DNA of 64,000 nucleotides. Origin: Paenibacillus sp. FJAT-29882. Lineage in GTDB: Bacteria > Bacillota > Bacilli > Bacillales > DSM-1321. This document shows positions 37,348-45,760 of this stretch, one piece after another. Position numbers and translations under genes: made by a program. The stretch lies in assembly GCF_001510645.1 (NCBI RefSeq), contig NZ_LMVB01000001.1, positions 1,292,436 to 1,356,435 of the forward strand, written 5' to 3'. Below the pieces are notes generated by a model. The model saw only the letters and a list, made by a program, of their open reading frames with translations, was not told the DNA's origin and ran no database searches. The number at the start of each line of letters is the position of its first letter. Positions within the stretch are counted from its first letter, which is position 1.

Positions 37348-37468
37348 TAGGCTACGCTTTTTTGAAAGTTATTCAATTCATGTTTAATGGTTACAATCTA
37401 AACTGAATGACTTGTAACTCATGGAAATGAAATTCGTTTTTGTATGTTCTAATATCAAACATCCACGA

Positions 37469-37813
37469 GATACTGTATACTTTGCTAGTGAATTGATAAA
37501 AGTGGTAAGGGGCTCTTTTTTTTACAATCAAGATATTTTCACAACGACAAGTGTAGGAATCGGATGATCTCCGTTTGGTGGAACTAATAGGGGAGCACTG
37601 CTTAGGGTATCAAAATGGAAAGAAACTACTCGTAAATTAGTGACATTGAAACAAGTAGGCATTAAACTAACTATTGATGACTTTGGAAAAGGGGTATTCG
37701 TCGTTAATCTCTTTAAGTCGCTTCTGATTGACACGTTGAGAAGGGACCAAAGATTCATCTGTCATTTACATATGTATCGCGATGATACCTCTGCTGTAAA
37801 CACATTCTTATGA
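37469..37813 (+). pseudogene. Decayed GGDEF-EAL cyclic-di-GMP protein
   Basis: One frame reads, with an in-frame TGA at 37565, the end of a GGDEF domain (ASELIKVV..., FTTTSVGIG, then SPFGG) followed after an apparent deletion by the middle of an EAL domain: LKQVGIKLTIDDFGKG (37652-37693), LFKSLLIDTL and DQRFICHLHMYRDDTSAV (37745-37798). The IDDFGxG and IDxL..D..FI motifs are characteristic. No start, GGDEF signature or EAL signature remains. It is a clear relic of a two-domain diguanylate cyclase/phosphodiesterase-type gene between rnpB and ypsC. The remainder of the 37348-37973 gap is empty. Confidence 0.7.
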
Positions 37814-37973
37814 TAATCATAGCCTTAATGTAATATGATTGATGAATGTGTAAAATAAGAAAAATGTACGATAATTCAAAGATATTATATCTCAAGGTCA
37901 ATTCTTCTAGGTGGATTGAAAGATTCATCAGAAAGTTGGATCTTGAGTTGTTAATAGGAAAGCTGGTGTAAAG

Positions 37974-39113
37974 ATGAAACAATTTGATATTATTGCCACT
38001 TCGGCAATGGGGCTTGAGGCTGTTGTAGCAAAGGAAGTCCGCTCCCTCGGTTATGAGTGTGAAGTTGAGAATGGAAAAATTATGTACAAAGGTGATGCGT
38101 CTGCGATTGCAAGATCGAACTTATGGCTCCGAAGTGCAGATCGAATCAAAATTAAAATTGGCGAATTTAAGGCGACCACTTTTGATCAATTATTTGAAAA
38201 AACAAAAGCGTTGAACTGGGAAGATTATCTCCCCGAAGATGCAGAATTTCCTGTAAGCGGAAAATCTGTTAAATCCACTTTGTTTAGTGTGTCGGATTGT
38301 CAAGCAATTGTAAAAAAAGCAATTGTTGATCGAATGAAAAAGCATTATAAAAAAACAACATGGTTTGAGGAAAATGGCGCACTGTTTAAAATTGAAGTAT
38401 CGATCCTGAAAGATATCGTTACGCTAAGTATGGATACGAGCGGTCCTGGACTGCATCGACGAGGATACCGGACAGATCAAGGTGAAGCGCCATTGAAGGA
38501 AACACTTGCTGCGGCGCTCGTGATGCTGACTAATTGGTATCCTGACAAGCCGTTTATTGACCCGTTTTGTGGTTCTGGAACCATTCCGATCGAAGCGGCT
38601 TTAATCGGTCAAAATATCGCTCCAGGCTTCAATCGGGACTTTGTTTCAGAAAGCTGGAATTGGTTTGATCAAAAAGTGTGGGATGCAGCAAGAGTGGAAG
38701 CGGAGGATCTTGCGAAATACGATCAACCACTTGATATAGAAGGATATGATATTGATCACCGTATGATTGAAATCGCCCAGGCTAATAGCTTTGAAGCTGG
38801 CTTTGGTGATATAATTTCTTTTAAGCAAATGCAAGTAAGCGATCTAACAACGCGCAAGGAATATGGAGTGATTGTCGGAAACCCTCCATATGGAGAACGT
38901 CTGGGTGAAAAAGAACAGGTTGAAGAAATTTATAGAGGAATGGGTCAAGCGTTTAAAAAGCTTGATACATGGTCCATCTATATGATTACTTCCCATCCGG
39001 AATTCGAAACGTACTACGGAAAACAAGCAACGAAAAAACGCAAGTTGTTTAATGGCTTTATACGAACCGATTATTATCAATACTGGGGGAAACGCCCACC
39101 TCGTAAAGATTGA
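37974..39113 (+). CDS. ypsC: THUMP-domain RNA methyltransferase (YpsC, RlmL-like)
   Basis: A 379-residue class I SAM-dependent methyltransferase, predicted to make N2-methylguanine in 23S rRNA. An N-terminal THUMP region (about 1-160) precedes the catalytic domain with the SAM loop DPFCGSGTIPIEAA (about 196-209) and the amino-methylation motif NPPYGERLG (about 303). ATG 37974 follows GAAAGCTGGTGTAAAG. It lies after rnpB as in B. subtilis. The exact target base is inferred from homology with RlmL. Confidence 0.9.
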   Translation: MKQFDIIATSAMGLEAVVAKEVRSLGYECEVENGKIMYKGDASAIARSNLWLRSADRIKIKIGEFKATTFDQLFEKTKALNWEDYLPEDAEFPVSGKSVKSTLFSVSDCQAIVKKAIVDRMKKHYKKTTWFEENGALFKIEVSILKDIVTLSMDTSGPGLHRRGYRTDQGEAPLKETLAAALVMLTNWYPDKPFIDPFCGSGTIPIEAALIGQNIAPGFNRDFVSESWNWFDQKVWDAARVEAEDLAKYDQPLDIEGYDIDHRMIEIAQANSFEAGFGDIISFKQMQVSDLTTRKEYGVIVGNPPYGERLGEKEQVEEIYRGMGQAFKKLDTWSIYMITSHPEFETYYGKQATKKRKLFNGFIRTDYYQYWGKRPPRKD

Positions 39114-39218
39114 TGTTAATCAGATAAAGATAAGCAGTACAGCAAATAACGGAGTACTATTTGTCTTGACCACATTATTTTCGGTCTGAGGATGTGTAGC
39201 ATAGGTTTATTATGAATA

Positions 39219-39249
39219 GTCTGCAGGCTAGTGCCTGTGGGCTTTTTTT
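39219..39249 (+). terminator. Probable terminator after ypsC
   Basis: AGTCTGCAGGC and GCCTGTGGGCT can pair with G-U pairs, followed by TTTTTTT. Confidence 0.55.
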
Positions 39250-39575
39250 ATTCAATGCTAATGGTTAGTTAAACTGTGATAAATATAGCTTCCATATTGA
39301 TCTTCCTGTACATATAAGCAAAAGCTATTGCGAATATGAAAGAACGATTAGAATTGTACAAAGGCTTTTTAAGATTATCCAAAGGAAGTTGATTCTGGTG
39401 AACGAGTACTTATTTTCTGCTTATGCTTGCTTTTATTAGGACTATCTGTTATTCTAATAAAGAATTATTTTTGTTCGATATGAAAGAAATAGCTGTTGTA
39501 TGACACATTATCTTCATTATCATCAGGGCAAGGATAGTAATACACTGTGTGCTATCACACTAGGAGGCAACAACA
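39250..39575. other. Intergenic region before the cold-shock gene
   Basis: No gene recognised in ~325 nt; short frames do not carry ribosome sites. The last ~90 nt probably form the 5' leader of the cold-shock mRNA, ending CACTAGGAGGCAACAAC. I could not assign a promoter with confidence. Confidence 0.4.
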
Positions 39576-39776
39576 ATGGAACAAGGTAAAGTAAAATGGT
39601 TTAACGCAGAAAAAGGATTTGGATTTATCGAACGTGAAGGCGGAGACGACGTATTCGTACATTTCTCAGCTATTCAAGGAGAAGGCTTCAAATCTCTTGA
39701 TGAAGGTCAAGAAGTTACTTTCGAAGTAGAACAAGGTCAACGTGGACCCCAAGCTACTAACGTAAACAAAGCATAA
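39576..39776 (+). CDS. cspD: Cold-shock protein (CspD-like)
   Basis: A 66-residue single cold-shock domain that binds single-stranded RNA/DNA. RNP1 is KGFGFIE (about 14-20) and RNP2 is VFVHFSAI (about 27-34). ATG 39576 follows AGGAGGCAACA, an ideal ribosome site. Codon use is strongly biased (for example repeated GAA, GGT, GTA), as in highly expressed genes. A strong terminator follows. Which csp paralogue it is cannot be decided from sequence alone. Confidence 0.92.
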   Translation: MEQGKVKWFNAEKGFGFIEREGGDDVFVHFSAIQGEGFKSLDEGQEVTFEVEQGQRGPQATNVNKA

Positions 39777-39793
39777 TAAGATTAATCATATAT

Positions 39794-39824
39794 AAACAGG
39801 CTCCCTTTCTTGGGGGCCTGTTTT
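39794..39824 (+). terminator. Terminator after cspD
   Basis: AAACAGGCTCCC pairs with GGGGCCTGTTTT. Confidence 0.85.
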
Positions 39825-39984
39825 CATCTGGAATGAACTATCTTTTTAGCTGAAATGCTACCATGTTGCCTTAGTAATATCTTGACGGTCAACGAGAAAT
39901 AAAGGATAATGTAATTTTGCTGATAAAGTAAATTTTAACCACCATGATGTACGTAGAATCCCCTGTTGGTTCGTTACGAATCAT

Positions 39985-40091
39985 ATAAAGTGAAACTTCA
40001 ATTGGCGGGGGGCTTCATCCTCCCATCGACGCTTCTTCGATTCCTCTAAGCCTTGAGGTAGGGGCCTTACTGCCCGTTAAAGCGGGATAAA
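39985..40091. repeat. Repeat family A, copy A4 (~107 bp)
   Basis: It starts ATAAAGTGAAACTTCAATT and ends CTTACTGCCCGTTAAAGCGGGATAA. The middle CGCTTCTTCGATTCCTCTAAGCCTTGAGGT also occurs in the reverse complement of A2 (14830-14865). It lies between cspD and ypvA. Confidence 0.8.
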
Positions 40092-40177
40092 TGAACAGAA
40101 ATTTCACAAATGAAAACTTCAACCATCATGAACATAGAACGAATAGATGAAGATTATTCTTAAATATAAACATAAAA

Positions 40178-40223
40178 TGTCTAGCTATGGCACCTTAACC
40201 AAGGCGCTTGCGCTTTTCTTATT
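40178..40223. repeat. Palindromic repeat family B, copy B2, before ypvA
   Basis: TGTCTAGCTATGGCACCTT, then AAGGCGCTTGCGCTTTTCTT. It is the minimal form of B1 and ends immediately before the ypvA ribosome site. Confidence 0.75.
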
Positions 40224-40235
40224 AGGAGGAAATTG

Positions 40236-42152
40236 ATGATCCAGTCGCTGCCTTTTCCGATAACGAAAGAAGATTCATTTTACGATAAGCTTTCTGAGTG
40301 GATAGGGGATGTTTTTTATGACATCTTACCAGAAAAAGGCTTTGAATTAAGAGATGAACAAATTTTTATGGCTTTTCAATTAGAAAAAGCTTTTAAAGAA
40401 AAACAAGTGATGTTCGCTGAAGCAGGAGTAGGGACTGGAAAGACACTAGCTTACTTGCTTTATGCAATCTGTTATGCGCGCTATACGAATAAACCGGCGA
40501 TCATTTCTTGTGCTGATGAAACACTCATCGAGCAATTGGTGAAAGAAGAAGGGGATATACAGAAAATTAAAGAATCCCTTGGATTAACAGTTGATGTTCG
40601 CTTAGCGAAATATCATGATCAATACCTATGTCTTAAAAAGTTGGAACATGCTGTTAATACAGTGGATTCAGAAGGAATTGATCAGGTTTATGACTCCCTG
40701 CCTAAATTCGTACATGGTAATGAGTCAATGTCTGCATATACGGCATATGGCGATCGAAAGCAATACCCATACCTAAATGATGAAGAATGGTCACAGGTAG
40801 GCTGGGATCAACTGCAAAATTGTTTTACCTGTGATGTGAGACATCGCTGTGGTCAGACGCTTTCACGTGACCATTATCGTAAATCAAGCGATTTAATCAT
40901 TTGTTCCCATGATTTCTTTATGGAGCATATTTGGACAAAAGAAAAGCGAAAGCGTGAAGGACAGCTACCGTTATTACCTGAATACAGCTGTGTCGTATTT
41001 GATGAAGGACATTTATTGGAGTACTCTGCTCAAAAAGCACTCACATATAAAATAGGTGAAGCGACTTTAGCTACCGTTCTAGAGTCCCTAGTTGCGAATG
41101 AAGTTCGCGAAGAAACGCTTTATATGATAGAAGATTTAATCGATATGAGTGAAAATTTCTTTGCGGTCCTACATGAACAATCGGTCCCTGTTACCGGTTC
41201 AAACCGCTCTGAAATACCAGCATCGAACGAAATTCATTCATTAGCCGTTAAGCTTCATAAGAAAGTAGAAGAACTTGAAGAAAGTCTCGTATTTGAAGCA
41301 GAGCTTTATACAATTAATGAATATGATTTGAAGGTGACGGAAGAGTATTTAGAGCAATTGAACTATTCCCTTTCGTTATTTGTCAAAAATGAACAAGCGA
41401 TCACATGGTTTGAGCAAACTGAAAATAGTAAAACATTGGTCATCATGCCAAGGCTTGTTCAAGAAATTCTGTCTGAAGAAGTGTTCACGAAGAAAATTCC
41501 TTATATTTTCTCGTCAGCAACTCTATCAAATGACGGTTCATTTGATTATATTGCAGACAGTTTAGGGATTAAAAATTCTAGTCATTTTTCAGTTTCTTCC
41601 CCATTTGAATATGATGAAGTGATGGATATTAAGTTGCCTGTTTTTTCAACAGATGACGCTGATGCTAAGCTAACTTATACTCTTAACAGTATCGAAGAAA
41701 CAGAAGGTAGGACATTAGTCCTTTTCCAATCAAAAGAAGAGCTTCAGTGGTTTAAAAGACAGGCTGTATCCTCTCCTTATTCTTTCTATTTTGAAGGGGA
41801 TGTAGAAATTAGCGAGCTGGTAAAGAAATTTCAAGAGGAGGAAACTTCTGTTCTGTTCTCTTACCATTTGTGGGAAGGCTTAGATGTACCAGGAGATTCA
41901 CTAAAGAATGTCATTATCTTTTCGCTACCGTTCCCGCCACATGATCCTGTATTTCAGGCGAAACGTGATGCTTGTGCTAATCCTTTTGAACAAGTAGACT
42001 TACCGTATATGCTTTTACGCTTGAGACAAGGAATGGGCCGATTAATTCGTACAAGCGAAGATTCAGGTACTGTTCATATCCTTACTGAGAAAAGTCTTTC
42101 AAGATCAACTCTTGATAAAGTCATCGCTGTTTTACCAACATCATTAAAGTGA
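40236..42152 (+). CDS. ypvA: DinG/XPD-family helicase (YpvA)
   Basis: A 638-residue superfamily-2 helicase without an exonuclease domain. Walker A is EAGVGTGKT (about 66-74), motif II is DEGH (about 253-256), SSATLS is motif III and QGMGRLIRT (about 602) is motif VI. Cysteines in QYLCLKK, NCFTCDVRHRC sit between motifs I and II in the arrangement of an XPD-type iron-sulfur cluster. ATG 40236 follows TTAGGAGGAAATTG; TTG 40233 is adjacent. It is a paralogue of the dinG at 15400 with a different domain set. Confidence 0.88.
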   Translation: MIQSLPFPITKEDSFYDKLSEWIGDVFYDILPEKGFELRDEQIFMAFQLEKAFKEKQVMFAEAGVGTGKTLAYLLYAICYARYTNKPAIISCADETLIEQLVKEEGDIQKIKESLGLTVDVRLAKYHDQYLCLKKLEHAVNTVDSEGIDQVYDSLPKFVHGNESMSAYTAYGDRKQYPYLNDEEWSQVGWDQLQNCFTCDVRHRCGQTLSRDHYRKSSDLIICSHDFFMEHIWTKEKRKREGQLPLLPEYSCVVFDEGHLLEYSAQKALTYKIGEATLATVLESLVANEVREETLYMIEDLIDMSENFFAVLHEQSVPVTGSNRSEIPASNEIHSLAVKLHKKVEELEESLVFEAELYTINEYDLKVTEEYLEQLNYSLSLFVKNEQAITWFEQTENSKTLVIMPRLVQEILSEEVFTKKIPYIFSSATLSNDGSFDYIADSLGIKNSSHFSVSSPFEYDEVMDIKLPVFSTDDADAKLTYTLNSIEETEGRTLVLFQSKEELQWFKRQAVSSPYSFYFEGDVEISELVKKFQEEETSVLFSYHLWEGLDVPGDSLKNVIIFSLPFPPHDPVFQAKRDACANPFEQVDLPYMLLRLRQGMGRLIRTSEDSGTVHILTEKSLSRSTLDKVIAVLPTSLK

Positions 42153-42285
42153 ATAATCGTACAAAACGAATATGGTAACAGATGATTGTTCAAACGGAGA
42201 TTTTATAGATAAAATGTGAAGGTTTTGCGGTATTCAATTACTAACAAAAAGAAGAAAAAAAGTTCTGTTCAAATCGAATTACACC

Positions 42286-42294
42286 TGATATAAT
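42286..42294 (+). promoter_or_regulatory. Extended -10 promoter of xpt
   Basis: TGATATAAT lies about 27 nt upstream of the riboswitch aptamer. Confidence 0.5.
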
Positions 42295-42320
42295 TTTAGT
42301 ACAATAATAATATTCAGTTA

Positions 42321-42393
42321 CACTCATATAATAGCAGGGATATGGCCTGCAAGTTTCTACCGGATTACCATAAATGATCTGACTATGAGTGAG
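42321..42393 (+). promoter_or_regulatory. Guanine riboswitch aptamer
   Basis: P1 is CACTCATA/TATGAGTG; the core has GATATGGC, AAGTTTCTACC and GACTATG as in the B. subtilis xpt aptamer. The discriminator base is C (GACTATG), which pairs with guanine. P2 is GCAGG/CCTGC and P3 is CCGGATTA/TGATCTG. It controls xpt-pbuX. Confidence 0.93.
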
Positions 42394-42458
42394 TCATATA
42401 TACTTGATGCTAATCATGAAGGCCGGTATTATTTGTATGTTTACCTGCCCATGTAATG

Positions 42459-42517
42459 CCCAAGGATGATTGTCTCACTCTACTATTTGGAGTCAGGTAA
42501 TGATCCTTGGGTTTTTT
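42459..42517 (+). terminator. Riboswitch-controlled terminator
   Basis: CCCAAGGATGATT (42459) pairs with GGTAATGATCCTTGGG (ending 42511), followed by TTTTTT. Expected OFF switch: guanine binding favours this hairpin. Confidence 0.85.
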
Positions 42518-42578
42518 ATATTCTAAAATAACAAGGGTAATGAGTGAAAAGATCATGATGAATTGGGGGAGTATACAC

Positions 42579-43175
42579 ATGCAACTACTGAAAACGAAAA
42601 TCCTAGAAGAAGGACAAGCGTTATCCGAGAGCATACTGAAAGTCGATTCTTTTTTAAACCATAGAATGGATCCCGTTCTAATGCACGAAATGGGGAAAGA
42701 ATTTAAACGTAGATTTCAAGATGAAAAGATAGATGTTGTCCTTACCATCGAATCATCCGGGATTGGTCCTGGTGTGATGGCTGCTCTTGAGCTTTCTGTT
42801 CCAATGATTTTCGCTAGAAAGCGCAAATCGGTGACGTTAACTGATGATCTCATTACAGCTAATGTATATTCTTTTACCAAAAAAGAAGCAAATGAAATCG
42901 CCGTATCCAATAAGTTTATTGGTAGCGGGGACAGAGTGTTAATCATTGACGATTTCCTCGCGAATGGGCAGGCGGCTTTAGGATTAATGGAAATTTGTCA
43001 TAAAGTGAATGCCACCGTAGTAGGAATCGGAATTGTGATTGAAAAAGCCTTTCAAGATGGTGGTGCAAAATTACGAGAACAAGGCGTACGTGTTGAGTCC
43101 CTTGCAAAGATCGAAGCACTTAGTCTTGGAGAAATTACATTTGTAGAAGAACGTGAGGGCGCAATCCATGAGTAA
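42579..43175 (+). CDS. xpt: Xanthine phosphoribosyltransferase
   Basis: It salvages xanthine to XMP with PRPP. The 198-residue type I phosphoribosyltransferase has the PRPP loop [14 protein letters not shown] (about 123-136). Start ATG 42579 follows ATTGGGGGAGTATACAC; the frame is open to 42507, but that region is the terminator. It overlaps pbuX by 8 nt. The guanine riboswitch directly upstream supports the call. Confidence 0.96.
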   Translation: MQLLKTKILEEGQALSESILKVDSFLNHRMDPVLMHEMGKEFKRRFQDEKIDVVLTIESSGIGPGVMAALELSVPMIFARKRKSVTLTDDLITANVYSFTKKEANEIAVSNKFIGSGDRVLIIDDFLANGQAALGLMEICHKVNATVVGIGIVIEKAFQDGGAKLREQGVRVESLAKIEALSLGEITFVEEREGAIHE

Positions 43176-44478
43176 TCATCCGCTTAAAACGGCGTCGCTA
43201 GGAATTCAGCATGTCTTAGCTATGTATGCAGGTGCGATTATCGTACCTCTGATCGTTGGTGGCGCATTAGGATTAAGCGTAGAACAATTAACCTATCTTG
43301 TATCGATTGATATCTTCATGTGTGGAATTGCGACCATTTTACAAGTTTGGACAAATCGCTTTTTTGGAATTGGTCTGCCTGTAGTACTCGGCTGTACCTT
43401 TACCGCAGTTGGTCCGATGATCGAAATCGGTGGACAATATGGTATCACGTCCATCTATGGATCGATTCTTGTTTCGGGTCTTGTCGTGATGCTAATAGGG
43501 AAATCATTCGGAAAACTTGCTCGTTTCTTTCCGCCGCTTGTAACTGGCTCTGTCGTTTTGATTATTGGAATCACACTTATACCTGTAGCAATGAATAACC
43601 TAGGTGGGGGACAAGGAGCCAAAGATTTTGGATCGTTAGAAAATATGCTACTTGGATTTGGTACACTTCTATTGATTATTATCATGTATAAATTTTTTAC
43701 TGGATTTTTACGATCCATTTCGATATTAATCGGTTTGCTGGTTGGAACTGTAGCCGCCTCGTTTTTCGGAAAAGTTGATTTTTCACCAGTAGCTGATGCA
43801 TCTATCTTACATATGCCACATTTGTTTTATTTCGGGATGCCAACTTTTAATATACCAGCTATTTTAACAATGGTATTAGTCGCGATTGTCAGTTTAGTTG
43901 AGTCAACTGGCGTTTATTATGCATTAGGTGATATTACAAATCGAAAAATCAGTCAAGCTGATTTAACGAAAGGATATCGTGCAGAGGGGCTAGCGATTGT
44001 GTTAGGTGGCCTATTCAATGCATTTCCTTATACCGCATTCTCCCAAAATGTAGGGCTCGTCCAGTTATCTGGTGTGAAAAGTAAGAATGTAATCTATACT
44101 GTAGGGGTCATGTTAGTTGTGATCGGGCTAGTTCCGAAAATGGGAGCTCTAACAACAGTAATTCCTACATCTGTACTTGGCGGTGCCATGATTGCCATGT
44201 TTGGAATGGTGATCGCTGCTGGCATAAAAATGCTGAGCCAAGTTGACTTTGCAAGACAAGAGAATTTATTGGTTATTGCTTGCTCCGTGGGCTTGGGGCT
44301 TGGGGTCACTGTCGTCCCAGACGTTTTCTTGAAATTACCGGAAAGCTTGCAGATCCTTACAAGCAATGGAATTGTAGCAGGAAGTATATCGGCCATTTTC
44401 CTTAATATCTTATTTAACATGATTCCTTCTAAACGAAGTATTAATAATCCTATGGTGCTTGAGCAGAAGGCATCTTAA
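43168..44478 (+). CDS. pbuX: Xanthine permease PbuX
   Basis: A 436-residue membrane transporter of the NCS2 (nucleobase:cation symporter 2) family with about 12-14 hydrophobic segments. Typical motifs are [20 protein letters not shown] at the start and [12 protein letters not shown] with [20 protein letters not shown] (about 255-300). ATG 43168 overlaps the end of xpt, and GAGGGCG is the ribosome site. It imports the substrate of Xpt; both are controlled by the guanine riboswitch. Confidence 0.94.
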   Translation: MSNHPLKTASLGIQHVLAMYAGAIIVPLIVGGALGLSVEQLTYLVSIDIFMCGIATILQVWTNRFFGIGLPVVLGCTFTAVGPMIEIGGQYGITSIYGSILVSGLVVMLIGKSFGKLARFFPPLVTGSVVLIIGITLIPVAMNNLGGGQGAKDFGSLENMLLGFGTLLLIIIMYKFFTGFLRSISILIGLLVGTVAASFFGKVDFSPVADASILHMPHLFYFGMPTFNIPAILTMVLVAIVSLVESTGVYYALGDITNRKISQADLTKGYRAEGLAIVLGGLFNAFPYTAFSQNVGLVQLSGVKSKNVIYTVGVMLVVIGLVPKMGALTTVIPTSVLGGAMIAMFGMVIAAGIKMLSQVDFARQENLLVIACSVGLGLGVTVVPDVFLKLPESLQILTSNGIVAGSISAIFLNILFNMIPSKRSINNPMVLEQKAS

Positions 44479-44502
44479 CCCACAAGGTAAATGATGAAGA
44501 AG

Positions 44503-44541
44503 AGGCTGTTTCAATGGTAATCTCATTGAAACAGCCTTTTT
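44503..44541 (+). terminator. Terminator after pbuX
   Basis: AGGCTGTTTCAATG (44503-44516) pairs with CATTGAAACAGCCT (44524-44537), followed by TTTT. Confidence 0.9.
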
Positions 44542-44626
44542 ATATGCAATAATAAAGTGAAATGGAAACAGTTAACCACCTCATTCATATCTTATAAGAA
44601 TAAGTATACGAAAGAGAGTGGAGTAT

Positions 44627-44770
44627 GTGGAAAAGAAATATTGCAAACACTGCAGAACATTGTTAACCGTAGAATCAATTTGCGATCATTGTGGAAGAAA
44701 TGAATTTCAAGATATCATTATTGAAGTGCAAAAGCAATCTCGTAGATTTAACTCGGAAAATCAGCTTTAG
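44627..44770 (+). CDS. Zinc-ribbon microprotein
   Basis: A 47-residue frame starting at GTG 44627 (or GTG 44618). It carries two CxxC knuckles, CKHC and CDHC, spaced as in a small zinc ribbon, then a polar helix (EVQKQSRRFNSENQL). The ribosome site would be AAAGAGAGTGGAG. A terminator-like hairpin follows the stop codon, which supports a real transcript. I recognise no named family. Confidence 0.55.
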   Translation: MEKKYCKHCRTLLTVESICDHCGRNEFQDIIIEVQKQSRRFNSENQL

Positions 44771-44790
44771 ACATGCATGAATGATAGTTT

Positions 44791-44828
44791 GCACAAGTGA
44801 GTGACTTCGACCGTTACTTGCTTTTTTT
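44791..44828 (+). terminator. Terminator after the zinc-ribbon gene
   Basis: CAAGTGAGTGAC and GTTACTTG can pair around TTCGACC, followed by CTTTTTTT. Confidence 0.6.
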
Positions 44829-44835
44829 GTATGAG

Positions 44836-44960
44836 GGACATGGGGACGGGGCTTCGCTACTTACTGATATAATCAACCCATTTATCGGGTTTACTGATTT
44901 TACCTTAGAGAAAACATCCAAAATCCGGCTTCGCACCGCCACCATTGAGATTAGGTGAGT
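44836..44960. repeat. Repeat family D, copy D1
   Basis: It starts GACATGGGGACGGGGCTTCG and ends CTTCGCACCGCCACCATTGA, TTAGGTGAG. The ends are imperfect inverted repeats (ATGGTGGCGGTGC against ATGGGGACGGGGC). The reverse complement of 55729-55851 has the same ends. The ~125 nt from here to the cheX stop codon hold nothing else. Confidence 0.75.
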
Positions 44961-45086
44961 GTAGTGTGCTTCATGATACGTCCTTCATAGTAAATGGCGG
45001 CGCTTTAACGCCATATTTGTTTTGTAAAAAAATACAGACGAAATCAATAATCGTCTGTAATCATTCATTCTATTTACGAAATGACA

Positions 45087-45539
45087 TTATGATTCAATCA
45101 TTAATAGAATGTGGATTTCTTGATCAGCCTCAATCGTTATGGACAAATGTATGGCTTTTTCAAATCCATATAGTTTAGTTTCGCCGACTAACACTGTTGG
45201 CGGGGAGATATCCATTACGATATTGTCAACCGTAAGTTGGGTAGCTAAATTTCCAGCAATCATATTCCCAAGCTCTGCGGCAAAGGATTCTAGCATTTCT
45301 CCTTCTAACGTCATGCCGAACATCGTTTCACCAATCCGGCCAATTGCGTCTTGATTACCTTCGATTAGTAACCTTCCACGGACATCGCCAGTCATACCTA
45401 TTAAGACCCCAATACCGTTTTGTAGAAATGGTTCATTAATTAATAATGGTTTGCTCATTTCGAGATTGAGGGGAATAATCGTCTTTACTGCTTGAATGGT
45501 CCCATTTAAAACGCCCGAAATCTGTGTGGTAACACTCAT
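45087..45539 (-). CDS. cheX: CheX-type chemotaxis phosphatase
   Basis: A 150-residue single-domain protein of the CheC/CheX/FliY group that dephosphorylates CheY-P. The catalytic E-x-x-N pattern is in FAAELGNMIAGN (about 85-96), and the pattern of alternating strands and the GRLLIEG segment fit CheX. The ATG at 45539 (minus strand) follows GGAGGTAATTGA. No other chemotaxis gene is in the window, so it stands alone and may act on a CheY-like receiver encoded elsewhere. Confidence 0.82.
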   Translation of the reverse strand: MSVTTQISGVLNGTIQAVKTIIPLNLEMSKPLLINEPFLQNGIGVLIGMTGDVRGRLLIEGNQDAIGRIGETMFGMTLEGEMLESFAAELGNMIAGNLATQLTVDNIVMDISPPTVLVGETKLYGFEKAIHLSITIEADQEIHILLMIES

Positions 45540-45727
45540 TCAATTACCTCCATAAAACAATATAATTAATCATACCACTTTATTGGGTATTTGGGACTGG
45601 TGATTTTAGAAAAGAACGAAAATTTTGTTAAAAAAACAAGAATTATGTCGATTTTTAGGACTTTAGACTGATTTTTTGCTCAACCAATGATAATCGAAGC
45701 TATGAATAAAGAAAGTGATTTTGGGAA

Positions 45728-45745
45728 TGATAACCATCATTATCA
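45728..45745 (+). promoter_or_regulatory. Predicted Fur box upstream of bpsA
   Basis: TGATAACCATCATTATCA is palindromic at its ends and, read as 19 nt from 45726, matches the classical Fur consensus at 14 of 19 positions. It sits right before the bpsA ribosome site. Confidence 0.55.
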
Positions 45746-45760
45746 CTGGAGGTGGAAATA

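Noticed and set aside
37300..37350. Attachment site or integrated element next to rnpB
   Set aside because: The inverted repeat there is the rnpB terminator; no integrase or direct repeat was seen.
39330..39400. Short frame starting ATGAAAGAACG before cspD
   Set aside because: It stops after 18 codons and has no ribosome site.
44945..45178. 77-codon frame on the plus strand
   Set aside because: It starts in repeat D1 and continues antisense to the cheX 3' end without a ribosome site.
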